Both the position numbers and the translations under genes were made by a program. This document shows, in pieces, positions 32,837-43,764 of a stretch of 64,000 bases of DNA. The first letter of the stretch is position 1. Each line of letters opens with the position of its first letter. A model generated the notes under the pieces. That model had not been told where the DNA came from. It saw only the letters and a program-made list of their open reading frames with translations, and made no database searches. Origin of the DNA: Fistularia commersonii (Eukaryota > Chordata > Actinopteri > Syngnathiformes > Fistulariidae); NCBI GenBank assembly GCA_037954325.1, contig JBBMNZ010000035.1, positions 1,049,001 through 1,113,000 on the forward strand, read 5' to 3'.

Positions 32837-33221
32837 TGCTGCCTGACGTCGAACCTCTAGCATCTCAATGTGTGAACGGGTTTGTTTGTTCAGGTTCTTG
32901 TTGCCATAGCGACGGTAACTTCTCTAATGATGGCGCGCCGCACCGAGACTTGTTCCACCCCGGGTGTGATGGCCTTTTATCGAAGCTATAATCACCCCCA
33001 GATCTACTGAGCTGTTCCATCAGAGGGGGGTCGGGACGAACCACTCAGTCACTCGGGGGGGGGATTTTGGGGTGACCGGCCCAGAGGCGGGGGGGGCGGA
33101 GCTTCACGCAGATGGTTAATGGCGATCCTGGGGGAAACATGGCGGCGTGGAGGAGCCGACCTGCTGGGAGGAGCCATGACGGTAAAAGCTGTAGAACAGA
33201 TGCAGAACATCCCATGTGTGC

Positions 33222-33256
<35 letters not shown>

Positions 33257-33530
33257 GAGGACGGCTAACGTTGCTGTTCTTTTTAGCATGTAGCGCTCGT
33301 TCATGCAGAGCTTTAAATTTGAAGAAGAACAAGGATGCTTTTATTTTGACGCGACAGGAAGTCCCAGACATTTTGTTTGGAGTTAGCTGCGCGCCACGTT
33401 AGCACTCCGTGACCCGATCGCTAACGATTTGTGCACCATTGCGTCCAATTTGGCTCCTAGCTTGTTCTCTGCGCCGGCGCACCTCGAAACCCACAACTGA
33501 CCGGCCAATAAGGAAAGAATAGAACAAGAA
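32837..33530. other. Unique non-coding DNA with X-box-like site and (TG)n
   Basis: GTTGCCATAGCGAC (32900-32913) resembles an X-box. A (TG)n run lies at 33224-33252. The rest is unique with a short G-run at 33055-33063. No gene. Confidence 0.4.
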
Positions 33531-34065
33531 AGCAAGCTAGCCAGGTAATGTCTGTTCATACAGTTAGTCGAAGGTAATGCTAACATGACACAGCATTTAA
33601 ATAAGAATAAGGAAATGAGCTAGTCAGGCAACGCCCATTCATACCGCTGTTAGCTGCAGGTATATTTCAAAAAGAACAAGGAAGCAAGCTAGCCAGGCAA
33701 TGTTTGTTCATACCGCAGTTAGCCACAGGTAATGCTAACATGATGCATCATTTAAAAAAGAACAAGGAAGCAAGCTAGCCAGGCAATGTTTGTTCGTACC
33801 GCAGTTAGCCACAGGTAATGCTAACATGACACAGCATTTAAATAAGAATAAGGAAATGAGCTAGTCAGGCAACGCCCATTCATACCACTGTTGGCTGTAG
33901 GTATATTTCAAAAAGAACAAGGAAACAAGCTAGCCAGGCAATGTTTGTTCATACCGCAGTTAGCCACAGGTAATGCTAACATGATGCATCATTTAAAAAA
34001 GAACAAGGAAGCAAGCTAGCCAGGCAATGTTTGTTCATACCGCAGTTAGCCACAGAAGACCAATC
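33531..34065 (+). repeat. Higher-order tandem repeat, 242 bp built from 85+89+68
   Basis: The anchor agctag(c/t)cagg occurs near 33616, 33684, 33769, 33858, 33926 and 34011. Spacings are 68, 85, 89, 68 and 85, and positions three apart differ by exactly 242. Within units the words gaacaaggaagcaag, catac(c)gcagttagc and gtaatgctaacatga are shared. Confidence 0.92.
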
Positions 34066-35199
34066 AGAGAAGAGATAAAATAGGCGAATGGGGCGCCAAG
34101 CTTTTAATCTCACGGGATCCGAAGTGGAAGCGAACCAGAAGTCGCCAGACGACGAGGCGGGAGGTTTGGACCGTCCGCCAGCCCGACGGAAGGCACATCT
34201 GAGGAGGCTTATTGTCAAAAAGACAGGAAATGCAGCTTCCAGTGGCGGCTGCCATGCGATTGGTTGACGTGCCAGTTTTAACCCCCCCTCCTTCCCGTCA
34301 TAATGGAACAGGCGCGCTATTGTGAAGCGCCTCCGGGGGGCCGAGAAGGACGGCGGCGACCTCCCGCCGACCCCCCGTCTGGAGCGCAGACGGCGCTGTC
34401 GGGGGCGGATTTTTTAATCTGGATTATGTTGTCAGAAACGAGGCGCCGGACGTTAATCGCGGTCTACCTCGCGGAAGTACAAGTCCTCCAAGAGTACTTT
34501 CAAGAGGCGATCGGACGTGAAGCGCCGACATCCGTAATCCGGCATCAGTTACTCTGATTTTGACCTTTTCTTCAAGTATCTCGCGTTCGCCGAAGAAGAA
34601 GAGGCTGTATCGCCACGGCGACGCCGCGGTGACTCAGACGGAACGCCTGCCGCTCTATTTCCCTTCGCCTTCCGCTCGCGGCGAATCCTCGTCCGACCGC
34701 CGTTTGAGTGAATGAAACGCTGGCGTCCGTGCGACGGAATGTGCGCGAGTTCGTAAATTAGCGCGGAAAAGGACGCCTACGATAACAAAGCTAAGTCGTT
34801 GGCGTGAAACCGCGTCCGAGATTCGATTTTAACGAAGGGATAAGAAGAGCGTGTGCTCATGCTCATGCACGTCTCGCGTTTGCTTCTGTGCGCGATGCTA
34901 TCCGATCATAGCGTTAGCGAAAATGTTTCTTTTAGCAGCCGTTCGTTATACACCACATACTTTCCAGCTATCCAGGTCACGTCAGCGACTAGCCTGCTAA
35001 TGCTAACACATACGTATATTCAATCAATACACAGCCTTTTATCCATTCCTGCAAAGAACAGGTTTAGAGCTAAAACTGCCATGCTAGCTACATGAGTAAC
35101 GATGTACAAGAGTATGAATGGAATCGAAATGAGCCATTATTGAAAATTGCTAATTTTTTTTTAATCAATTCACTAAAAGGCCAGATTGAAACTAACCAT
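34066..35199. other. Unique non-coding DNA
   Basis: CpG-rich at 34310-34660, then AT-richer. No domain is visible in any frame. The 34390-34560 part reads open but has no family resemblance that I recognise. Confidence 0.3.
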
Positions 35200-35204
35200 G
35201 GCGT

Positions 35205-35640
35205 TTCAAAAAGAACAAGGAAGCAAGCTAGCCGGGTAATGTCTGTTCATACAGCAGTTAGCTGCAGGTAATGCTAACATGACACAGCATTTCAAAAAGA
35301 ACAAGGAAACAAATTAGCCAGGCAACATCTGTTCATACCACAGTTAGCAGCAGGTAATGCTAACATGACGCATCATCTAAAAAAGAATAAGGTAGAGAGC
35401 TAGTCAGACAACGTCCATGCATACCACTGTTAGCTGCAGGTACATGTCAAAAAGAGCAAGGGAACAAGCTAGCCAGGCAATGTTTGTTCATGCCGCAGTT
35501 AGCTGCTGATAATGCTAACATGACACAGCATTTCAAAAAGAACATGATAGAAAAGATAACGGGAAACAAATGAGGCAGGCAACATCTGTTCATACCACAG
35601 TTAGCTGCAGGTAATGCTAACACCTGTAGCCCAGAAAGAA
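35205..35640 (+). repeat. Second array of the 33.5-kb repeat family
   Basis: The same words recur (aagaacaaggaagcaagcta, cagcagttagctgcaggtaa, tgctaacatgacacagcatt), but the array is more diverged and lacks the clean 242-bp order. About 1.1 kb of unique DNA separates it from the first array. Confidence 0.88.
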
Positions 35641-36565
35641 ATGACAGAAAAGACAACGGGGAGGTGGTCGATGGCTAGCTAATGTTAGCATCATGGAAAT
35701 GATCGTGCGATCTGCAACCCGCTAGGTGAATGAACGAGGGAATAAACTCCGGATGGAGTCCCAAGACGGCCACCAGGAGCCAATCAGACGCCAAGAGGAG
35801 GAACTTTGGACTCTTGTTTTGTTTAGCTACCGCGAAAAAGAACCACCGCTAACCCGTGCACAAACCCGAACTTTCCCTTGTCACCACTCCAGTCCGAAAC
35901 AGGAGATTCTGAAACGGTATCTTTTAGAGAGGCTACCCGACGGGGCGAGGCTAATGGCTCGGAAGGGACGAATGGAAAACATGTCGTCGTATGCAAAGCG
36001 GCTTCGCTTCTCGCTACGAAGAAAATGAAGGAATTATTCCGGAGAGCCGCTGCTCGGGGGCCGCGAGCGGAAACCAGACGACCCAATTCGGCGCGGAATT
36101 GGACCGAAATGAAGTTTGGGACGTCCCGAGCAGCGGGGGAACGTCGGGGAAAGAGGAAACGCTGCGCTGCGAGTGGCAGCGGGAGGGGACGGGAGGTTAA
36201 TGGAGGTTTTTTTTTTAAGTTCCCGACGTAGCGGGGGGTCGGATTAGCGCAGGAACGACCGGCGTTTTTCCGTCAAAACAAGGACGATCAAATGTCGCTA
36301 ACTCTCCGCGTTAGCTTCTGCAGGATCTCTCCTCCCGGTACCTTCTTGCTTCTTCCATTTCCACGCCTCCTGCTGCTCGCAGGAAAGGAGGTCGCCATCT
36401 GCGGCGGCTCGGGTCGCCGTTGGATCGAGGCTAACTCTGCTAGCATACGTAGCTCGGACGCCAACCGCCGTGAATATTTCAGAGGCTCGCCGTATGTCGC
36501 TTTGGCCCCCGATGGCGGCCAATCGAATCGCCCCGCAGGGCGGTTCAGCGTGAATGCTGATGAAG
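35641..36565. other. Unique CpG-rich non-coding DNA
   Basis: Overlapping open frames on both strands at 35726-36663 reflect a high GC content. No domain, signal peptide or splice structure was recognised. Confidence 0.3.
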
Positions 36566-36578
36566 TTGCCTGTCAACA

Positions 36579-36579
36579 A

Positions 36580-36612
<33 letters not shown>

Positions 36613-36913
36613 TGGGCGGGGCATTACCTGAAGGGGGCGGGGCTTTCTGGCCCATCCGGATGAACACACTCATGCTAAATGCTTATAAATTGAAGAAAAA
36701 ATATATTAAAAAAAAATCTGTAACAATATAAAATATAAATATAAAATTGAAATATAAACAAATGTACATTTCTATTCATATATGTATATGTATGTGTATA
36801 TGTTTGTATTTATATATAGAAGTTTTTATAACAATAAATTGAAAACATATATTGTAGGAAGATGATAAGATGCATTCTATCTAATTCTAGATGGTTTAGG
36901 ATTCTATTATATA

Positions 36914-36985
<72 letters not shown>

Positions 36986-37283
36986 CGGGGCATTACCTGA
37001 AGGGGGCGGGGCTTTCTGGCCTATTTGGATGAGCACACTCATGCTAAACGCTTATAAATTTGAAAAATATATATAAAAAATCTGTGTTTTGTATGAAATA
37101 TAAATATAAAATTTAAATATAAACTTTAAATATTAACAAATATATCCATTTATATATTTATATTCATATATGTATATGTTTGTGTATATGTTTGTATTTA
37201 TATATGGAAGTTTATGTAACAATAGATTGAAAACATATATTGTAGGAAGATTATAAGATGCATTCTATCTAATCAAATTCTAT

Positions 37284-37335
<52 letters not shown>
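36579..37335 (+). repeat. Tandem duplication of about 380 bp containing (TG)n and two GC boxes
   Basis: In both copies a (TG)n run is followed by gggcggggcattacctgaag and ggggcggggctttctggcc. An AT-rich part follows with gaaaacatatattgtaggaa and gatgcattctatctaat, then the next (TG)n. Copy starts are at about 36579 and 36915, and a third TG run ends the block at 37289-37335. Confidence 0.88.
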
Positions 37336-37339
<4 letters not shown>

Positions 37340-37805
37340 GAAGCGTCATCATAAGAGAGAATGTACATATCAATCAGAAAATAAAATTGAATTGTTAATT
37401 AATTTTCAAATTTTACTATATTAACTTAATTCATGTTTCAACACACACACACCCCCCCCCACACACACACACACCCACACACACACACACACACACAAAG
37501 TGTAAGCCATCTTAGCCAAATCATGTGTTAAAATAAAGGAAAACAAATAAAATATTGTGGAAGAAATTGACGAATTTATCTCTTTACTACTTTAAAAGCA
37601 AATAATAAATCAAATTTAATCGTGATGTAAAATTTAGTAAAAATGAAAACAAAAAATAAAAATTCAAATACAATTAGGATGTAAGATGAATGAATGAATA
37701 TAAACAAACTTATATATTAATATAAATAAGTGTGTTCAGTAAAGGCTGATCAAATATAAGAATAAATACGAATAAATAAAGAGACGATCGATTGGATAAA
37801 AGAGT

Positions 37806-37855
<50 letters not shown>

Positions 37856-37997
37856 GATTAACGGTAGTTCATCATGGTGACGATTTAACTAATTTCTCCT
37901 TTAAAAGAAAAAACTAAGGCAATTAGACTTTATAAGCGGCTGATGAATTACAGCCCCGTGAAACCAGGGGCATTTTTTTAATGTTTCATGCAGGTTC

Positions 37998-38047
<50 letters not shown>

Positions 38048-38340
38048 CACGCACACACACACACACACACACACAACCCGCAGGAGCAAATTACCGTAAA
38101 ATAAATGATAAAACAGAATGAACGAAAATGAATCGATGCCTTAGAAAAAAAAGGATGCAATAATAAATAAATAAAAATAAAAGTCCAAAATCATTCCATT
38201 AAAAAAAAAAAACCAAACGTCTTATTTTATAACATTTACTTTTTGTCTTTATTTGCGAGTGTCTACATGCGTATATATCTTTATATTCACAGATGCTTTA
38301 ATATCGTAAAAAACTAAATATGAAAAATGAGTGCGCGGGT
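37336..38340. repeat. AT-rich DNA with (CA)n tracts
   Basis: (CA)n at 37442-37497 (interrupted by a C-run), 37808-37852 and 38000-38073. The rest is low-complexity aataaa/tataaa sequence. No gene. Confidence 0.85.
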
Positions 38341-38349
38341 GAATCTGTT

Positions 38350-38363
38350 ATTGCTCACACACA

Positions 38364-38426
<63 letters not shown>

Positions 38427-39144
38427 TGTGCGAAGCTCAACATTCTGTGTTTGTGTATAGATATATGATCTATATATTATTGTATATATTACATATGTAC
38501 AATATATTATGATATATGTATATATCATATATTATTTATATTTACATATACTACAATTTATGATATTATATATAATATATTATATATTATGATATATATA
38601 TCATATGTAATCACATATGTATATATCATATATCATTTATATATACATATATTATAATTTCTGATATTTCATATATAATATATTATATATCTATAATATA
38701 AAAAATTGTACACACACACTTATTGTATGCAATTGTGAGTGTTTGATTTTCACACACACACACACTCACAAACACACACACACACAAACTGCTCAAAGCT
38801 CAATATTCTGTGTTTATGTATAGATATATAATATATATTTATTGTTTACATGACATATATATATATACATATATCATAATTTATGATATTATATATATAT
38901 AATATACTAAATATTATAATATATGTATATATCATATACTATTTATATATCATGATATTCCATATATAATATATATTATATATCTATAATAAAATCATCA
39001 CACACACACGCTGCTCTTTTTGGCATAGCTAGATATTGTGCGTCATATGTCTTTATAGATATATAATATCTATAAAGACATACTTAAACAGAATATAATA
39101 TATATAGAGAGAAATATTTTTGTTGTTTGTAATTGTGATTTTCA

Positions 39145-39175
<31 letters not shown>
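38350..39175. repeat. Triplicated (CA)n plus AT-palindrome block
   Basis: A unit of CA run, then gaagctcaacattctgtgtt, then tatagatatatgatctatat and long TATA palindromes occurs at 38357-38745, again at 38752-39000 (aagctcaatattctgtgttt), and as a remnant at 39001-39175 ending in (CA)n. The TA-rich parts contain many self-complementary words. Confidence 0.82.
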
Positions 39176-39178
<3 letters not shown>

Positions 39179-39565
39179 ATCCTCCTCCTCCTCCCGACGC
39201 CTCCCGCGTTGACCTTCGCCGGACCAGCGCCCGACGGCCTGACATTTCCAGCGACGGGGATTCTGGCGTTCCGGGAGGCGTAGAAGGGAATCAATGTCAC
39301 CTGCGGCAGGTTGTCCAGCCGGGGCGGCGGGAGGGGACGTTTTTTTTTGGAGGGCGGCGACTAAACCGAGACGGGTCGCCGGCGGCGGCGGGACCGACAG
39401 GAGGATAAATATCCTGTGTCCGAAAAGACGGGGAGGGGGAAAGAAAAGATGAGTTCCATTTGGGAGGCAAGGGGGAAACTGTGAGCTCAGCAGCACCGGC
39501 AGATCTTATCTACGCCGGCGCCGGCGGCTTGTTTATGACTCCTAGAAATACAAATGGGACCGCTT
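39176..39565. other. Unique GC-rich non-coding DNA
   Basis: Contains a short T-run and GGCGGC words. No gene recognised. Confidence 0.35.
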
Positions 39566-39569
39566 CACG

Positions 39570-40735
39570 TCCTGCATCGGAGAACGTTCATAGTCCACCT
39601 CGAGTTGCTCCGGAGACCCCCGGTAGCTGTCGGATTGGTGTCCAACTGAGTCCACCTCGTGGTTCCACAGTCATCTGTTCAAGGAACCGGCACCCGTCTG
39701 AGACCTTCCTTCCAACCTGTGGTGATGACCCGAAGTGACCCGAAGTGACCCGAAGTGACCCGAAGTGACCCGAAGTGACCCGAAGTGGCCCGAAGTGACC
39801 CGAAGTGGCCCGAAGTGACCCGAAGTGACCCGAAGTGGCCCGAAGTGACCCGAAGTGGCCCAAAGTGACCCAAAGTGACCCAAAGTGACCCGAAGTGACC
39901 CGAAGTGACCTGAAGGGACGTGTCCAGCTTTTGGGTGAAGCTGCTTCCTCCGGCTACTTGTTTTTGTAGCTCCAAATTTGAGGTACAAGTCACCTGTGGA
40001 CACCACCTTTGCCTGAACCCCAGGCTCTGAACGTTCATAGTCCACCTCGAGTTGCTCGGATTGGTGTCCAACTGAGTCCACCTCGTGGTTCCACAGTCAT
40101 CTGTTCGAGGAACCGACACCCGTCTGAGACCTTCCTTCCACCCTGTGGTGATGACCCGAAGTGACCCGAAGTGACCCGAAGTGACCCGAAGTGACCCGAA
40201 GTGGCCCGAAGTGACCCGAAGTGGCCCGAAGTGACCCGAAGTGACCCGAAGTGACCCGAAGTGACGTCTCCAGCTTTTGGATGAAGCTGCTTCCTCCGGC
40301 TACTTGTTTTTGTAGCTCCAAATTTGAGGTACAAGTCACCTGTGGACACCACCTTTGCCTAAACCCCAGGCTCTGAACGTTCATAGTCCACCTCGAGTTG
40401 CTCCGGGGACCCTGGTAGCCCTCTGATTGGTCCCCAACTGAGTCCACCTTGTGGTTCCACAGTCACCCGTTCACCCTTTCACGCAAGGTGCTGAGTGGAA
40501 CCCCTGGGAGCGACTCCTGTGGGAGCGACACCAGGAGCTGGAACAGGAACCAGCAACTGTCTGAGACCTTCCTCCCACCCCGTGGTGATGACCTGAAGAG
40601 ACCCGAAGTGGCCCGAAGTGACGTGTCCAGCTTTTGGGTGAAGCTGCTTCCTCCGGCTACTTGTTTTTGTAGCTCCAAATTTGAGGTACAAGTCGGTCAC
40701 CTGTGGACGCCACCTTTGCCTAAACCCCAGGCTCT
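39570..40735 (+). repeat. Segment triplicated in tandem, each with a 10-bp array
   Basis: gaacgttcatagtccacctc marks starts near 39585, 40029 and 40375. gagaccttcct(t/c)cca(a/c)cc precedes each 10-bp array (39700, 40128, 40562), and gcttttgg(g/a)tgaagctgct follows each. Array length accounts for most of the difference between the 444- and 346-bp periods. Confidence 0.92.
39726..39910 (-). repeat. 10-bp minisatellite forming DR4 nuclear-receptor half-sites
   Basis: Nineteen units of cgaagtgacc keep an exact 10-bp register. On the minus strand, 15 units have (G/A)GGTCA, spaced as direct repeats with a 4-bp gap (GGGTCACTTCGGGTCA); four have the mutated GGGCCA. The copy at 40152-40265 has about 11 units and the third (40585-40622) about three. 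Confidence 0.94.
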
Positions 40736-40821
40736 GACTGGCCGATTGGCTTCTTCTCATCTTTTCTGAAACCATCTAATCTTCAAAATCCCCGCCGTAT
40801 CAGCCCGACACCTGGACCATT

Positions 40822-41052
40822 ATGCCTCCATGTACGTCCTGCGAGCCGAGATCTCCTGAACGCGTCTTTAAAATGGAGGCCGAGCCAGACCCTTGCCACC
40901 TGCCGGTAGAGGGAGCTATCGCTCGCGTTCTCCAGCTTGTTTTCCAGGTTAATCAGGAGCAGCTGGGAGCCTTGATGACCTCCCATCAGGATCAGGTGTT
41001 GCAGGATGTTCTCACCATGTGGCCCGAGCTGCTCCTCGGCCCCTCATCCTCG
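40822..41052 (+). other. Exon-like open frame ending at a splice donor, unclassified
   Basis: From the ATG at 40822 a frame runs through VARV/LVFQVNQEQLG-type sequence (helical, Gln/Leu-rich) and reaches a strong donor context, CTCG|GTGAGTAC, with GT at 41053. The first 77 residues are of ordinary composition, unlike the repeat translations elsewhere. The frame stays open to 41424, but its end falls in a transposon relic, so the downstream part is not coding. It could be a first coding exon, a decayed retrotransposon gag segment or chance. I do not recognise the family. Confidence 0.22.
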
Positions 41053-41359
41053 GTGAGTACTGCCTTTCCCGACTTCCTAGTCGCCGAACGCATCGCCTTG
41101 TCGTCTTTCTCGCGGGCTCAGCTGCGATTTGCCGGGTTTTATTTGCCCTCTCTTCCTCTTCCTCTTCAATTACCTCAAGGCGTCTGTGCCGATCCCGCGT
41201 TCCCTCATCGGCAGATGGTACTTTTTGTCAAGTTGCACTCCAGGTGGCCAACTCCTTCACACCCTTACCAATTAATAGGCTTCTTGTTTGGATATTCTAA
41301 TCAGAGAAGAGCATACATGTCAGTGCTTGTCAACCATCCCTGGTTCTACCCACTGGGCC

Positions 41360-41890
41360 AGGGGTCGGAAACTTGTACACCCAAAGAGCCATTTGGACCC
41401 GGTTTCCTACTTTTTGAGGTCTAAAATAAAGGTACCACTGTATATATTGCTTTTTATTACCTTTACACTTTGTAGAAACAAGTGTGTAGTGTGTTGCTTC
41501 TGAAATTCACAAAGTATTACAGAGAAAATTACATTGTATTTGTGTAATGAACTCATTTTGGGCTTTCAGAGCGTTTAAAGGAGCCTTGACCTGAATTTTA
41601 AAAGTAAATCGGGAAAAAAATCACTGTGTCAGTAAACAATATGAAATAAATATTTGCAAAATATCTTCAAAAATATTTATTTTACCTGTTTTATGGGACT
41701 CCTGCTCCTGAACTTCTGCGCACAGCATCTGCAAATCGGGACTTTCCGATACCGGCTTCTTTTGAGCGGCGAAAAATAATAAATATAATTTTATTTAATA
41801 TTTCAAGCTCACAAAAATCTTCCAACTTAGAACTAAAAAAAGGAATTAACACAAATAAAATACACTTCGGTTTAATATTCATACAGGCGG
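41360..41890 (+). mobile_element. Non-autonomous DNA transposon relic (CAGGGGTCGG end)
   Basis: The start ccaggggtcggaaacttg, with caaagagccatttggacc, is the terminus of a common fish element of hAT type. AT-rich interior words (gtaccactgtatatattgct, gtgtcagtaaacaatatgaa) are also familiar from it. About 530 bp remain. The right end is not clear. Confidence 0.5.
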
Positions 41891-41899
41891 CAGGGTTCG

Positions 41900-43195
41900 G
41901 ATAGGGAGGCGCCAGGCGCCACGTACCTCGCCGTTTAGCTCAAGATCGCGCCGAAAGGCGAAGTTTCGCTTGAAAGATTTGTTTTTGGTGTCGGACGGGC
42001 CGGCGGAGGAGAGGCGAGGGAGCAGAAGTTGAAGTGAAAGGATCGGCTTTGAGCGGGAATACATGTAAACTCCGATTCTGGGGAAGCCTTGTCGAGTCCG
42101 GTTAATTTTTGGGAAAAATATAACTCGCATAAACCTCGGGGTATTTTCGGCTCACGCCGCGGCAGGTTGTTTTATTGACTCGAACGAGAATCTCAAACAT
42201 CCTAAATCTTGGCTTCAGACGGTTAAACCCTCCTCGCCGGGGGAAGATGGCGGCGAGGATTCCCGGTTCCCATCTGACCGACTGGAGGAGCTTCGAAGAG
42301 CTTCGTGATTCTCCTTCGTGATTCCGTCCAGATTGACGCTCAACTCTGCTTCGGAAAATATAATCCTCGAATCGAGCTGGAGTTTAGCGCAAAGTCTCCC
42401 GCCGGTGAACTTCTTCTGTTACTTTCCATTTTCTTGCTAGCGCTCCGTGTTTCCGATCCGCGGACTCTCCAAGTAGCGTTAGCTTGTTAGCTAGCTAGAA
42501 GGCAGCAGTAAAGATGGGGATCAGTGGAGGAATCTGCAGATTTCGGGCCTGAAGGGTGAACTTCTCAGCTTCTGGATGGATGGATGGGTCTCTAGAAGGT
42601 GCTGGAGCAGCTGGGGTTAGCATCCAGAGGCTGCTAGCGACTACCGCTACTTCATTGTGCGGCTAAATCCTGTTAGCGCCTGGCTTTCGGCCCTGCGGGT
42701 TTGGCACCTGAGGAGGCTGCAGATGTGGTTTTCTGAGGTTCCCTCCCCTCCCGTCATCTGTTTGGTCTGATCTCACTCGGGGACTTTTGGTCGACTCGTG
42801 GATGTCGACAATAGCGGCGGCGCGAAAAGATGAAAGGAACAGCTGTCGCGGCTAATGATTAGCAACGGAAGACATGAAGGAACAACCGGGTCGTGTGATG
42901 TTGCGACTCAGTCTTTGTATGTTTATCTGAGTAGCGCCTCACGCTGAGCCGGGGAAATGCTAATAGCTTTCGGGACACCGACGGAAGTTTCGGGCAAACG
43001 ATCCTTTTTGGTTTTAAAGCGATTAAAAACCTGCTGGCTGTCCGTTTTAGAGGCGGCAGCCATATCGTTCTTCTCCGGTATGAGGATTTGATTGGCCTGC
43101 TGGAAATCGGTGTGACTTTGGATCAAACTATTACTTGCTCCTGGAAGTCGACTTTATCCTGAACGGTAGCTAGACTTGAATTTCTTTACTTGAAG
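41900..43195. other. Unique non-coding DNA
   Basis: No gene recognised. A ggatggatggatggg word at 42576-42590 may be a LINE tail remnant. CpGs are frequent at 42230-42480. Confidence 0.3.
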
Positions 43196-43199
43196 ACGT

Positions 43200-43660
43200 T
43201 TCCTAACCCTCATATAGATATTTTATTTTATCTATTTTTTAATGATTATCATTATTTTTTGATTATTGTATTAATTTATTTGATATTTTATTTGTTTTTC
43301 CAAATTATTTTATTTATTTATTTTTTATTGTTTTTTTTTTCAAATTATTTTATCTATTTATTTTTTTATTATTTTATTTGTTTTTTCGCATTATTTGATT
43401 TCTTTATTATTATTTTATTTGATTTTTTTCAAATTATTTTTTCTATTAATCTTTTATTATTTTATTCATTATTTCAATTTTTTATTTATTTAACTTTAAT
43501 TGTTTTTCCAAATTATTTTATTTATTTATCTTTTCATTATTTTATTTGTTTTTTTTTCACTATCTTATTCATTTTGTTATTATTTTATTTGCTTTTTCAA
43601 ATTATTTCATTTTCTTGATTTGAATTATTATTTCCATTCTTATTTTATTTTATTAATTTT
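43200..43660 (-). repeat. AT-rich minisatellite, first array
   Basis: On the minus strand the words are aaataatttgaaaaa, aataaaataataaaa and aaataaataaaataatttg. The same unit recurs in the opposite orientation at 44.58-45.48 and 47.82-48.47 kb. Open frames rich in F, Y, I and L here mimic membrane proteins but are repeat translations. Confidence 0.88.
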
Positions 43661-43672
43661 GGGCGGGTCCAA

Positions 43673-43760
43673 AAACTAGGTGAAGGGGGATTGTTCTGCT
43701 AATGAGGTTGTGCGGTTATGCTAAGCGTTAGCATAACATCCCCCTTACACCACCTAGCTT
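43673..43760. other. 88-bp hairpin-forming inverted repeat
   Basis: Outer arms aaactaggtgaagggggatt and its near complement (43737-43760, ending cacctagctt) enclose a perfect inner palindrome, TTATGCTAA-GCG-TTAGCATAA (43716-43736). It could be a tiny foldback transposon or an RNA hairpin. Confidence 0.6.
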
Positions 43761-43764
43761 CTGC

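Noticed and set aside
35726..36663. Overlapping open frames on both strands as a gene
   Set aside because: GC-rich unique DNA with no domain, no consistent frame and no splice logic; the end falls in a TG run.
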